From positions 1 to 64,000 of the forward strand of contig NZ_JYLL01000025.1 in the NCBI RefSeq assembly GCF_001439695.1: 64,000 bases of DNA, in the 5' to 3' direction. The position numbers were made by a program, and so were the translations under genes. Under the pieces are notes generated by a model, which was not told the DNA's origin, searched no databases, and worked only from the letters and a program-made list of their open reading frames with translations. How positions within the stretch are numbered: the stretch's first letter is position 1; every line of letters begins with the position of its first letter. Positions 17,363 through 25,124 of this stretch are shown in pieces. Source of the DNA: Pseudomonas veronii. Lineage in GTDB: Bacteria; Pseudomonadota; Gammaproteobacteria; Pseudomonadales; Pseudomonadaceae.

Positions 17363-18106
17363 TTAACTCATGTACATCCCGCCGTTAACCGGGATTGTAG
17401 CCCCAGTCACGTATGCCGCACCGTCGGATGCCAGGAAAGAGACCACATTCGCGATCTCTTGAGCCTGGCCCAGACGGCCCAGCGGAATCTGCGTCAGCAA
17501 GGCTTCACGCTGTGCTTCCGGCAGTTCGCGGGTCATATCGGTGTCGATGAACCCAGGGGCCACCGAGTTGACCGTAATCGACCGCGAGCCGACTTCACGC
17601 GCCAGTGCGCGGCTGAAACCTTCCAGACCGGCTTTCGCCGCGGCATAGTTTACTTGGCCTGCGTTGCCCATGGCACCCACTACGGAGCCAATATTGATAA
17701 TTCGACCCCAACGCGCCTTGGTCATGCCGCGCAAAACGCCCTTGGACAGGCGAAACAGACTGTTCAAGTTGGTGTCGACGACGTCATGCCACTCGTCGTC
17801 TTTCATCCGCATCATCAGATTATCGCGGGTGATACCGGCATTATTCACCAGAATCGCCGGCGCGCCGAACTGTGCGGTGATCTCGGCCAGTACGGCAGCC
17901 ACGGACTCATCGCTGGTCACATTCAGCTCAAGGCCGGTGCCCTGCACGCCGTTTTCCTTCAAGGTCGCGGCGATACGCTCGGCGCCCGCGGCGGAAGTGG
18001 CGGTGCCGATCACGACGGCGCCCTGACGGCCCAGTTCCAGGGCGATCGCCTGGCCAATGCCACGGCTTGCGCCGGTAACCAGTGCAACTTTACCTTGCAG
18101 ACTCAT
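17363..18106 (-). CDS. fabG: 3-oxoacyl-[ACP] reductase
   Basis: NADPH-dependent SDR of 247 aa that reduces beta-ketoacyl-ACP. It has TGASRGIG near the N-terminus, NNAGITRDNLMMRM, the catalytic Ser in NIGSVVG and Tyr/Lys in YAAAKAG, and the FabG-typical end GATIPVNGGMYMS. It is 24 bp downstream of fabD. Confidence 0.95.
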   Translation of the reverse strand: MSLQGKVALVTGASRGIGQAIALELGRQGAVVIGTATSAAGAERIAATLKENGVQGTGLELNVTSDESVAAVLAEITAQFGAPAILVNNAGITRDNLMMRMKDDEWHDVVDTNLNSLFRLSKGVLRGMTKARWGRIINIGSVVGAMGNAGQVNYAAAKAGLEGFSRALAREVGSRSITVNSVAPGFIDTDMTRELPEAQREALLTQIPLGRLGQAQEIANVVSFLASDGAAYVTGATIPVNGGMYMS

Positions 18107-18130
18107 GCAGGCTTCTCCTAAGTTCGGGGT

Positions 18131-19069
18131 TCAGGCCAGTGCCGCGCGAGCGGCCGCAAAGGCATCCGGGGTATTGAGGTTGGAGGTCGACACGCCGTCG
18201 GCGCAGCGCTTGTTCAGGCCGGCCAGGACTTTGCCCGGGCCGCACTCGACCAACTCGGTGGCGCCGTTGGCGGCCAGGGTCTGTACCGATTCAACCCAGC
18301 GCACCGGCTTGTAGAGTTGTTCCAGCAGGTCGCGCTTGAGGGTGTCGAGATCCGCGGCAACCGCCGCGCTGACGTTCTGCACCAGCGGGATCTGCGGTGC
18401 CTGCCAGTTGATGGCGGCGATGGACTCGGCAAAACGCTCGGCCGCCGGGCGCATCAGCTCGCAGTGCGACGGCACGCTCACCGGCAACGGCAAGGCACGC
18501 TTGGCGCCACGGGCCTTGCAGCCTTCGATGGCGCGCTCAACGGCGGCCTTGGCACCGGCAATCACCACCTGGCCCGGCGAGTTGAAGTTCACCGCGCTGA
18601 CCACTTCGCCCTGGGCCGCTTCGGCACAGGCGGCGATCACCACCGCATCATCCAGGCCGAGAATGGCGGCCATGCCACCCTGCCCGGCCGGAACCGCTTC
18701 CTGCATCAACTGGCCACGACGCTCGACCAGCTTGACCGCTTCAGCGAGGGTCAGGCTGCCCGCGGCGACCAGGGCACTGTATTCGCCCAGGCTGTGACCG
18801 GCGACGAATGCCGGACGCGCGCCGCCTTCCGCCAGCCACAAGCGCCACAGGGCGATCGAAGCGGTGAGGATGGCCGGCTGGGTTTTATCGGTTTGATTGA
18901 GTTGCTCTTCCGGCCCCTGCTGGGTCAGCGCCCACAGGTCGTAACCCAGGGCATCGGAAGCTTCCTTGAAGGTTTCCAGGATCAGCGGATATTGCGCGCC
19001 CAGCTCGGCCAACATGCCGAGGGACTGCGAACCCTGCCCTGGAAAGACGAATGCGAGGGATGTAGACAT
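18131..19069 (-). CDS. fabD: Malonyl-CoA:ACP transacylase
   Basis: Acyltransferase of 312 aa. VFPGQGSQSLGM at the N-terminus, the nucleophile elbow GHSLGEYSALVAAG, and the His-containing VSVPSHCELM are the family signatures. It loads malonyl groups onto ACP. There is no fabH between plsX and fabD, unlike E. coli, which is the normal Pseudomonas arrangement. Confidence 0.95.
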   Translation of the reverse strand: MSTSLAFVFPGQGSQSLGMLAELGAQYPLILETFKEASDALGYDLWALTQQGPEEQLNQTDKTQPAILTASIALWRLWLAEGGARPAFVAGHSLGEYSALVAAGSLTLAEAVKLVERRGQLMQEAVPAGQGGMAAILGLDDAVVIAACAEAAQGEVVSAVNFNSPGQVVIAGAKAAVERAIEGCKARGAKRALPLPVSVPSHCELMRPAAERFAESIAAINWQAPQIPLVQNVSAAVAADLDTLKRDLLEQLYKPVRWVESVQTLAANGATELVECGPGKVLAGLNKRCADGVSTSNLNTPDAFAAARAALA

Positions 19070-19195
19070 GTAACAAGCCCCTAATGATCTGGTCGTCGGA
19101 TATAGGCGCTCCTACGATGGGAGCGCACGAAACTGACAGATTGGATGGTCAATTGAACCGGCCGGTCACATTTAAGCATTCCCGGGCCGATTCGC

Positions 19196-20206
19196 CTAAG
19201 GCAACAGATCTTCCAGGCGGCCGTGCAAGCGTCGCGGCAGGTTTTCCTGGATCTCGATCAACGCCCGTGCAATCGCACTCTGAAAGCCTTCCACCCCCGC
19301 CGAGCCATGGCTTTTCACCACGATGCCCTGCAAGCCGAGAAAGCTTGCGCCATTATGCCGCGCCGGGGCCAGGTCCTCCTGCAGGCGGCGCATCAGCGGC
19401 AACGCCAGGGCGCCGACCAGGCGTGTCGCCAGGTTGCGCTTGAACAAGGCCTCGATCCGCGTGGCAATCATGGTCGCCAGGCCTTCGCTGGATTTAAGCA
19501 GGATATTGCCGACAAACCCGTCGCACACCACCACATCCGCCTCGCCGCGATACAAACCGTCGCCTTCGACAAAGCCGATGTAGTTCAACCCCCGCGCACC
19601 TTGCAGCAAAGCGGCGGCGAGCTTGACCTGCTGGTTGCCCTTGATGTCTTCGATGCCGATATTCAGCAAGGCCACGCGCGGACGAGCCACACCCAGCGCC
19701 TCGGCCGCCACCGAGCCCATCACGGCGAACTGGAACAGATGCTCGGCACTGCAATCGACATTCGCGCCCAGGTCGAGCAACTGGCAATAGCCTGTCTGCG
19801 TCGGTATCGCCGCGACTATCGCCGGCCGGTCGATCCCCGGCAAGGTCTTGAGCACATGCCGCGACAACGCCATCAGCGCGCCCGTATTGCCGGCACTGAC
19901 ACAGGCTTGCACCTTGCCATCACGCAACAACTCGAGGGCGACCCGCATTGAAGAGTCGGGCTTGCCACGCAGGGCGACCGCTGGCTTTTCATCCATGCCG
20001 ATGGCTTCGCTGGCGGGCGTAATCGTCAGGCGCGCGCGATCCACCGCCGGATGGCTGGCAATCAGTTCTTCAAGAAGGGAAGGTTGACCGACGAGGGTCA
20101 GGTGCAGCGAGGGCGTAGCAGACAGGCTGGCAATACAAGCCTGAACAATGCTGCGGGGACCGAAGTCCCCGCCCATTGCGTCAATCGCGATGACTTGAGC
20201 AGACAA
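19196..20206 (-). CDS. plsX: Phosphate acyltransferase PlsX
   Basis: Enzyme of 336 aa that makes acyl-phosphate from acyl-ACP for glycerophospholipid synthesis. It begins with IAIDAMGGDFGPRSIVQA and contains SAGNTGALMALSRHVLKTLPGIDRPA and CDGFVGNILLKSSEG, all PlsX signatures. It directly follows rpmF and precedes the fab genes after 126 bp. Confidence 0.94.
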   Translation of the reverse strand: MSAQVIAIDAMGGDFGPRSIVQACIASLSATPSLHLTLVGQPSLLEELIASHPAVDRARLTITPASEAIGMDEKPAVALRGKPDSSMRVALELLRDGKVQACVSAGNTGALMALSRHVLKTLPGIDRPAIVAAIPTQTGYCQLLDLGANVDCSAEHLFQFAVMGSVAAEALGVARPRVALLNIGIEDIKGNQQVKLAAALLQGARGLNYIGFVEGDGLYRGEADVVVCDGFVGNILLKSSEGLATMIATRIEALFKRNLATRLVGALALPLMRRLQEDLAPARHNGASFLGLQGIVVKSHGSAGVEGFQSAIARALIEIQENLPRRLHGRLEDLLP

Positions 20207-20210
20207 GTGA

Positions 20211-20393
20211 TTACTCGTCAGCGCCCTTGTCGATCACTTTACGGCCACGGTATACGCCTTCTGGCGATACGTGGTGACGCAGGTGAATTTCACCGGTGGT
20301 TTTTTCTACAGACAGAGTGCTTGCCGTCAGGGCGTCGTGCGAACGACGCATGTCACGGGCAGAGCGGGATTTTTTGTTCTGCTGAACAGCCAT
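20211..20393 (-). CDS. rpmF: 50S ribosomal protein L32
   Basis: Small basic protein of 60 aa beginning MAVQQNKKSRSARDMRRSHDAL, the typical bL32 start. The usual four zinc-binding cysteines of many L32 proteins are absent, as in other gamma-proteobacterial C-minus forms. The yceD-rpmF-plsX order is conserved and couples ribosome and lipid genes. Confidence 0.96.
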   Translation of the reverse strand: MAVQQNKKSRSARDMRRSHDALTASTLSVEKTTGEIHLRHHVSPEGVYRGRKVIDKGADE

Positions 20394-20406
20394 AATTGAT
20401 TAACTC

Positions 20407-20937
20407 CTAAACGTTTGGGTCACGCTTTAACTGCGCCAATACACTGAACGGGTTGGACCGCGTTACCTCGTCCTCGCTCGGTTCGGACTCGTCATCGAGG
20501 CCCGCCGGCTGCTGGCATTCTTCCGGATGATGAGCAGGCACAATGGGCAAGGCGAGCAAAAGCTCCTCCTCGATCAGTGCATGCAGATCCAAAGGATCTT
20601 CGCCCAGTTCCAGCACGTCATAACCTTTCGGCAACGACTGGGTATTCGCACCCTCCTTTACCACAGCGTAACTGCATTCGCTGTGAATCGGCAGGGTGAC
20701 CAGCTCAAGACAACGCTGGCAAACCATTTTGACCTCGGTGTCGATAAAGCTGTGAATAACCACAGATTTACGTTCATCTCGTTCAAAAACGAATTTGGCC
20801 TGCACCGTACCGACAGTGTCGGAAAGCGGGTCGCAGAGTCTCTCCAAATCGGCCAGCAGCAATTCACCTTGAAGGGAAGTGCCACGATCAGCCAATTTGC
20901 GCGGGTCAACGTGAGGTGGAATCGGGTCATTCAACAT
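20407..20937 (-). CDS. yceD: YceD family protein (DUF177)
   Basis: Protein of 176 aa with the DUF177 core: a MVCQRCLELVTLPIHSECSY motif with a CxxC pair and a downstream acidic EDPLDLHALIEEELLLALPIVPAHH stretch. The family is linked to 23S rRNA processing or accumulation in plants and bacteria. It is 13 bp upstream of rpmF, the universal position for this gene. Confidence 0.9.
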   Translation of the reverse strand: MLNDPIPPHVDPRKLADRGTSLQGELLLADLERLCDPLSDTVGTVQAKFVFERDERKSVVIHSFIDTEVKMVCQRCLELVTLPIHSECSYAVVKEGANTQSLPKGYDVLELGEDPLDLHALIEEELLLALPIVPAHHPEECQQPAGLDDESEPSEDEVTRSNPFSVLAQLKRDPNV

Positions 20938-21042
20938 AGGCGCAGCATTATAGGGATGCCCCCAGCCATGTCAAAGGAAATTCAGCCCTGTGCGTCAGCC
21001 GGTCGTCCCGCTAGAATCCCCGGTCGCCCTGAGGAGACGCCC

Positions 21043-21621
21043 ATGCTGCCTTTATTACTCGCATCCAGCTCGGTCTATCGCCGGGAATTGCTGAGCCGCC
21101 TGCACTTACCGTTCATCTGCAGCTCGCCGGATATCGATGAAAGCCACCGCGCAAATGAGTCAGCCGTCGAACTGGTCAAGCGCCTGGCCGAAGAGAAAGC
21201 CCGCGCCCTCGCCGCCCGCCATCCAGGGCACCTGATCATCGGCTCCGATCAGGTCGCCACACTCGAAGGCCGGATCATCGGCAAACCCCACACCTTCGAG
21301 AACGCCCGCGAGCAACTGCTGGCGGCCAGCGGCAAGCGTGTCAGCTTCCTCACCGGGCTGACGCTGCTGAACAGCGAGACCGGGCACTGCCAGGTCGACT
21401 GCGTGCCGTTCACCGTGCACATGCGCGTGCTGGACGCGGAGCGGGTCGAGCGCTACCTGCGGATCGAGCAGCCCTATGACTGCGCGGGCAGTTTCAAGGC
21501 CGAAGGGCTGGGCGTGAGCCTGTTTCAAAGCACCGAAGGCCCGGATGCGACCAGCCTTGTCGGCTTACCGCTGATTCGCCTGGTGGATATGCTGCTGGCC
21601 GAGGGCGTGCAAATCCCTTAA
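21043..21621 (+). CDS. Maf family nucleoside triphosphate pyrophosphatase (YceF-like)
   Basis: House-cleaning pyrophosphatase of 192 aa that hydrolyses non-canonical or methylated nucleotides. LLASSSVYRRELLSRL is the N-terminal Maf signature, IIGSDQVATLEGRIIGKP holds the catalytic Asp, and YDCAGSFKAEGLG matches the C-terminal motif. The ATG at 21043 has a GAGGAG site 7 nt upstream. The frame is open much further upstream, but that part is antisense to yceD. It is divergent from yceD. Confidence 0.9.
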   Translation: MLPLLLASSSVYRRELLSRLHLPFICSSPDIDESHRANESAVELVKRLAEEKARALAARHPGHLIIGSDQVATLEGRIIGKPHTFENAREQLLAASGKRVSFLTGLTLLNSETGHCQVDCVPFTVHMRVLDAERVERYLRIEQPYDCAGSFKAEGLGVSLFQSTEGPDATSLVGLPLIRLVDMLLAEGVQIP

Positions 21622-21636
21622 ACCAGCGCAAAACCA

Positions 21637-21730
21637 AATGTGGGAGGGGGCTTGCTCCCGATTGCGGTGGGTCAGCTACAGATAAGCTGGCTGATCCACT
21701 GCTATCGGGAGCAAGCTCCCTCCCACATTT
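21637..21730. repeat. REPIN between maf and sppA
   Basis: AATGTGGGAGGGGGCTTGCT at the left and GGGAGCAAGCTCCCTCCCAC at the right are inverted copies separated by about 45 bp. They lie between the 3' ends of convergent genes. Confidence 0.87.
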
Positions 21731-21751
21731 ATCTACGCAGACCTTGGGATC

Positions 21752-22735
21752 TCAGCGCAGGGTCGGGCCCTGGAAGCCCATGTACAAGGCCAACTTCTCC
21801 GCCACGCTGGCGCCGAGCTTCTTGGAGAAACGGTCAAACGGCGACTCCTGAACGGTGAAGTCCACCAGTTCCTTTTCACCAATCACGTCCCGCGCCACCG
21901 AACTGGCACTGCCCAGGCCATCGATCAAGCCCAGCGGCAAGGCCTGCTCGCCAGACCAGACCAGCCCGGAGAACAGCTCCGGATGGTCCTTGTCCTTCAG
22001 ACGATCACCGCGCCCTTGCTTGACGCTGGCAATGAACTGGCGATGAGTGGTGTCGAGCACGCTCTGCCAGAACTGGGTTTCATCGGCCTTTTGCGGCTGG
22101 AACGGGTCGAGGAACGCCTTATGCTCGCCCGAGGTGTAGGTGCGACGCTCCACACCGAGCTTCTCCATGGTGCCGACAAAGCCGTAACCGGCCGCCGTGA
22201 CGCCAATGGAACCCACCAGGCTGGCCTTGTCGGCGTAGATCTGGTCAGCGGCACTGGCGATGTAATACGCACCCGAGGCGCCCAGGTCGGAGATCACCGC
22301 GTACAGCTTGATCTGCGGATGCAGCGCGCGCAGGCGGCGAATTTCGTCATACACGTAGCCCGATTGCACCGGGCTGCCGCCTGGGCTGTTGATGCGCAGG
22401 ATCACGCCCTTGACCTTGGGGTCTTCGAACGCGGTGCGCAGACTGCTGACGATATTGTCGGCGCTGGCGGACTCCTTGTCGGCAATCACCCCGCGCACTT
22501 CGATCAAGGCGGTGTAGTTGGGACCACGGGTCGCGGTTTTTTCCATGTCCACCAGCGGGCTGAACAGCACCAGCATGCCGAGCAGGTAAACAAAGGTCAG
22601 CAGCTTGAAGAAAATCCCCCAGCGCCGCGAACGACGCTGCTCTTGCACGCTGGCCAGAAGAGTCTTCTCCAGCAGCTTCCAACTCTTGTCGTCACTGCTG
22701 TCGGCCTTTTCGGGCGCTTTCCACTCATCACTCAT
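21752..22735 (-). CDS. sppA: S49 family signal peptide peptidase SppA (short form)
   Basis: Inner-membrane serine/lysine protease of 327 aa that degrades cleaved signal peptides. One N-terminal transmembrane helix (FFKLLTFVYLLGMLVLF, around residues 43-60) is followed by a periplasmic S49 domain. RINSPGGSPVQSG is the oxyanion region, and the catalytic Ser lies in DLGASGAYYIAS and the Lys in YADKASLVGSIGV. It is the single-domain form of about 36 kDa, not the tandem 67-kDa E. coli type. Confidence 0.91.
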   Translation of the reverse strand: MSDEWKAPEKADSSDDKSWKLLEKTLLASVQEQRRSRRWGIFFKLLTFVYLLGMLVLFSPLVDMEKTATRGPNYTALIEVRGVIADKESASADNIVSSLRTAFEDPKVKGVILRINSPGGSPVQSGYVYDEIRRLRALHPQIKLYAVISDLGASGAYYIASAADQIYADKASLVGSIGVTAAGYGFVGTMEKLGVERRTYTSGEHKAFLDPFQPQKADETQFWQSVLDTTHRQFIASVKQGRGDRLKDKDHPELFSGLVWSGEQALPLGLIDGLGSASSVARDVIGEKELVDFTVQESPFDRFSKKLGASVAEKLALYMGFQGPTLR

Positions 22736-22756
22736 GCCATCTACCCCAGCAAAGAC

Positions 22757-23419
22757 TCAGTGGGCCCGGCTGAGCCAGGCCTGCAATTCAGAAAAATGAT
22801 CGATCGTCAGCCTGGGCTCGTATGCCTGCAGCGCCTCGGCAGCCTGCGCACCGTAGCTGACCGCCACGCTGTCCATGCCGGCATTGCGTGCCATCATCAG
22901 GTCGAAGGACGCGTCGCCGACCATCAACGCCTGGCGTGGCGACACGCCGCAATGGGCGAGGATCTGCTCAAGCATCAGCGGATGGGGCTTGCTGGCGGTT
23001 TCGTCCGCTGCGCGGGTAACGTCGAAATAGTCTTCCCAGCCGTGGGCCCTGAGCACCCGGTCCAGGCCGCGGCGGGCCTTGCCAGTGGCGACCGCCAGCT
23101 GATAACCCTCGGCGCGGAACGCTTCCAGGGACTGCACCACGCCATCAAACAGCGGCGAAGGCTCGGCCTCCAGCGCAATGTAGTGATCGGCATAATGCTC
23201 GCGGAACGCGACCAATTCAGCGTCAGCGATGTGCGGGTACAAGGTGCGAATCGCCTCAGGCAACCCCAGGCCGATAATGCCCTTGACCGCCAGATCGCTA
23301 CACAGCTCGAAGCCAGAACGCGTCGAGGCCATGTGCATGGCCTCGACGATACGGCCAATGGAGTTGGCCAGCGTGCCGTCCCAATCGAAAATCAGCAGTT
23401 TGTAGTCAAGGTGCGGCAC
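22757..23419 (-). CDS. HAD-IA family phosphatase
   Basis: Haloacid dehalogenase-like phosphatase of 220 aa with a cap between motifs. Motif I is FDWDGTLANS (nucleophile Asp), motif II VATGKARRGL, motif III KPHPLMLEQ and motif IV MVGDASFDLMMARNAG. The small substrate is unknown; phosphoglycolate-type sugar phosphates are typical of the subfamily. It overlaps the rluC end by 14 nt and lies 21 bp before sppA. Confidence 0.88.
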   Translation of the reverse strand: MPHLDYKLLIFDWDGTLANSIGRIVEAMHMASTRSGFELCSDLAVKGIIGLGLPEAIRTLYPHIADAELVAFREHYADHYIALEAEPSPLFDGVVQSLEAFRAEGYQLAVATGKARRGLDRVLRAHGWEDYFDVTRAADETASKPHPLMLEQILAHCGVSPRQALMVGDASFDLMMARNAGMDSVAVSYGAQAAEALQAYEPRLTIDHFSELQAWLSRAH

Positions 23420-24365
23420 TCAAACGCTCCACGGTCTTGGCCCACATCTCATCGACCGGCGCCTGCAATTTCAATTCGCCACCATCGGGCAGCGGTACGG
23501 TGAGCATGTAGGCGTGCAGGAACAGGCGTTTGCCGCCCAGGTCGCGAATCTCCTTGGAGAACGCCTCGTCGCCATACTTGGTGTCACCGGCAATGCAGTG
23601 GCCCGCATGCAGGGTGTGCACGCGAATCTGGTGAGTGCGCCCGGTGACCGGCTTGGCCTCGACCAGGGTGGCGAAGTCGCCGAAGCGGCGCAGCACCTTG
23701 AACAGGGTCAGGGCTTCTTTGCCCTCCTCGTCCACTTCGACCATGCGCTCGCCGGAGCGCAAGTTGCTCTTCTGCAACGGCGCGCGCACGCTCTTGATCG
23801 AGCTGGCCCAGTTGCCGCGCACCAGCGCCATGTAGCGCTTGTCCACGCCATCGCCGCGCAGGGCGGTGTGCAGGTGGCGCAACATGCTGCGCTTCTTGGC
23901 GATCATGAGCAGGCCGGAGGTGTCGCGGTCGAGGCGATGGACCAGCTCCAGCTCCTTGGCATCCGGACGCAACTGACGAAAGGCTTCGATCACGCCGAAA
24001 CTCAGGCCGCTGCCGCCGTGAACCGCAATGCCGCAGGGCTTGTTGATCACGATCAGCTTGCTGTCTTCGTAGACAATCGACGCTTCAAGGCGCTGCAACA
24101 GACCCTGGGCCAGCGGCACAGGTTCGTCGCGCTCAGGCACGCGCACCGGAGGCACCCGGACGATATCGCCCGCCTGCAGCTTGTACTCGGGCTTGATGCG
24201 ACCCTTGTTCACGCGCACTTCGCCTTTACGCAAAATGCGGTAGATCAAGGTCTTGGGCACGCCTTTGAGCCTGGCCAGGAGAAAATTGTCGATGCGTTGG
24301 CCGGCATATTCCGGCGAGACCTCGAGCAGCTGGACGCTGGGGGTCTGGGGGGCGGTAGTCGTCAT
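23406..24365 (-). CDS. rluC: 23S rRNA pseudouridine(955/2504/2580) synthase
   Basis: Pseudouridine synthase of 319 aa. An N-terminal S4 RNA-binding domain (GQRIDNFLLARLKGVPKTLIYRILRKGEVRVN, about residues 22-55) precedes the RluA-type catalytic domain with HRLDRDTSGLLMIAK, whose Asp is catalytic, and TGRTHQIRVH. It is divergent from rne, as in most gamma-proteobacteria. The start codon is about 30 bp from the rne -35 box. Confidence 0.94.
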   Translation of the reverse strand: MTTTAPQTPSVQLLEVSPEYAGQRIDNFLLARLKGVPKTLIYRILRKGEVRVNKGRIKPEYKLQAGDIVRVPPVRVPERDEPVPLAQGLLQRLEASIVYEDSKLIVINKPCGIAVHGGSGLSFGVIEAFRQLRPDAKELELVHRLDRDTSGLLMIAKKRSMLRHLHTALRGDGVDKRYMALVRGNWASSIKSVRAPLQKSNLRSGERMVEVDEEGKEALTLFKVLRRFGDFATLVEAKPVTGRTHQIRVHTLHAGHCIAGDTKYGDEAFSKEIRDLGGKRLFLHAYMLTVPLPDGGELKLQAPVDEMWAKTVERLSAAP

Positions 24366-24394
24366 GTCGGCGATGATAACAATTTTTTATGGAA

Positions 24395-24423
24395 TTGAAG
24401 CACTTAATCATTACTGCTATAGT
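24395..24423 (+). promoter_or_regulatory. Sigma70 promoter for rne
   Basis: TTGAAG, a 17-bp spacer and TATAGT form a near-consensus housekeeping promoter pointing towards rne. Transcription would start near 24430, about 695 nt before the rne ATG. Confidence 0.75.
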
Positions 24424-24429
24424 CGCGAA

Positions 24430-25124
24430 CGCCGCCAAAAGCGGCCTGGACAGAGGACTTGCGGCAAATTGCCGGCCCTGACCTTCGCAATTCATCAGGA
24501 CGCGAGGCCGTCCTACGGGGCTTTCGTTACCTTGGAAAGCCCGAGATTGTAACAAGCGCAGGTGACATGAGGCCTGAAGCGAGTGCAGAAAGCAGAGTGA
24601 ATACTCGCATTTTGCGCCGATATTTACGGCCAGTTCACAAAGTGCAGTCAGTCTTGGGACACACCATGGCGAATGCTTCGGAAACAACGCCTGTTAAGAG
24701 CCGAGTGAGAGCGCAATCGCCCACACTTGGTCTTGTTTAGCCATGAGCGTGGACTCCCCATTGGAGAACACGGTAAATGCCAACCCGCTGCGGATTCTGC
24801 GCGCGGCAGCACCCGAATTATCAGGGATACGTGTAGGGTGGAGATGCACAACCGTCGGACCGTGTAGCACTAGGCTTATATATAGACGCTTCATCTCGTC
24901 CACAGTCGCCGGTTGATTCCTCCTCCTGACCTTAGCTTTTGTTGAAGTGGTGCCTTTGTCACCACCGCTAACAAGCAGGACGCGTCCGTCGCGATACCAG
25001 CCCAATTCGCCGGTTATTGCTGGACACTGGAGTGGCCAACCACTCTTGACGCACCTGACACCGACCGTGAGAAGTCGTGTGTGCCGAACGCCGTTTCCGG
25101 CAGCCCGGAAACCGACGGTACAAC
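24430..25124 (+). promoter_or_regulatory. Long 5' leader of rne (autoregulatory region, rne-II-like candidate)
   Basis: About 695 nt lie between the predicted start site and the rne ATG, with no convincing ORF on either strand. RNase E genes are autoregulated by decay of their long leader, and a conserved structure (the rne-II motif) has been described upstream of rne in Pseudomonadales. The leader has GC-rich complementary stretches and A/U-rich interruptions suited to RNase E cleavage. I cannot confirm the fold by eye. Confidence 0.6.

Noticed and set aside
21983..23503. 506-codon plus-strand frame across sppA, HAD and rluC
   Set aside because: It crosses three real genes on the other strand and lacks any domain.
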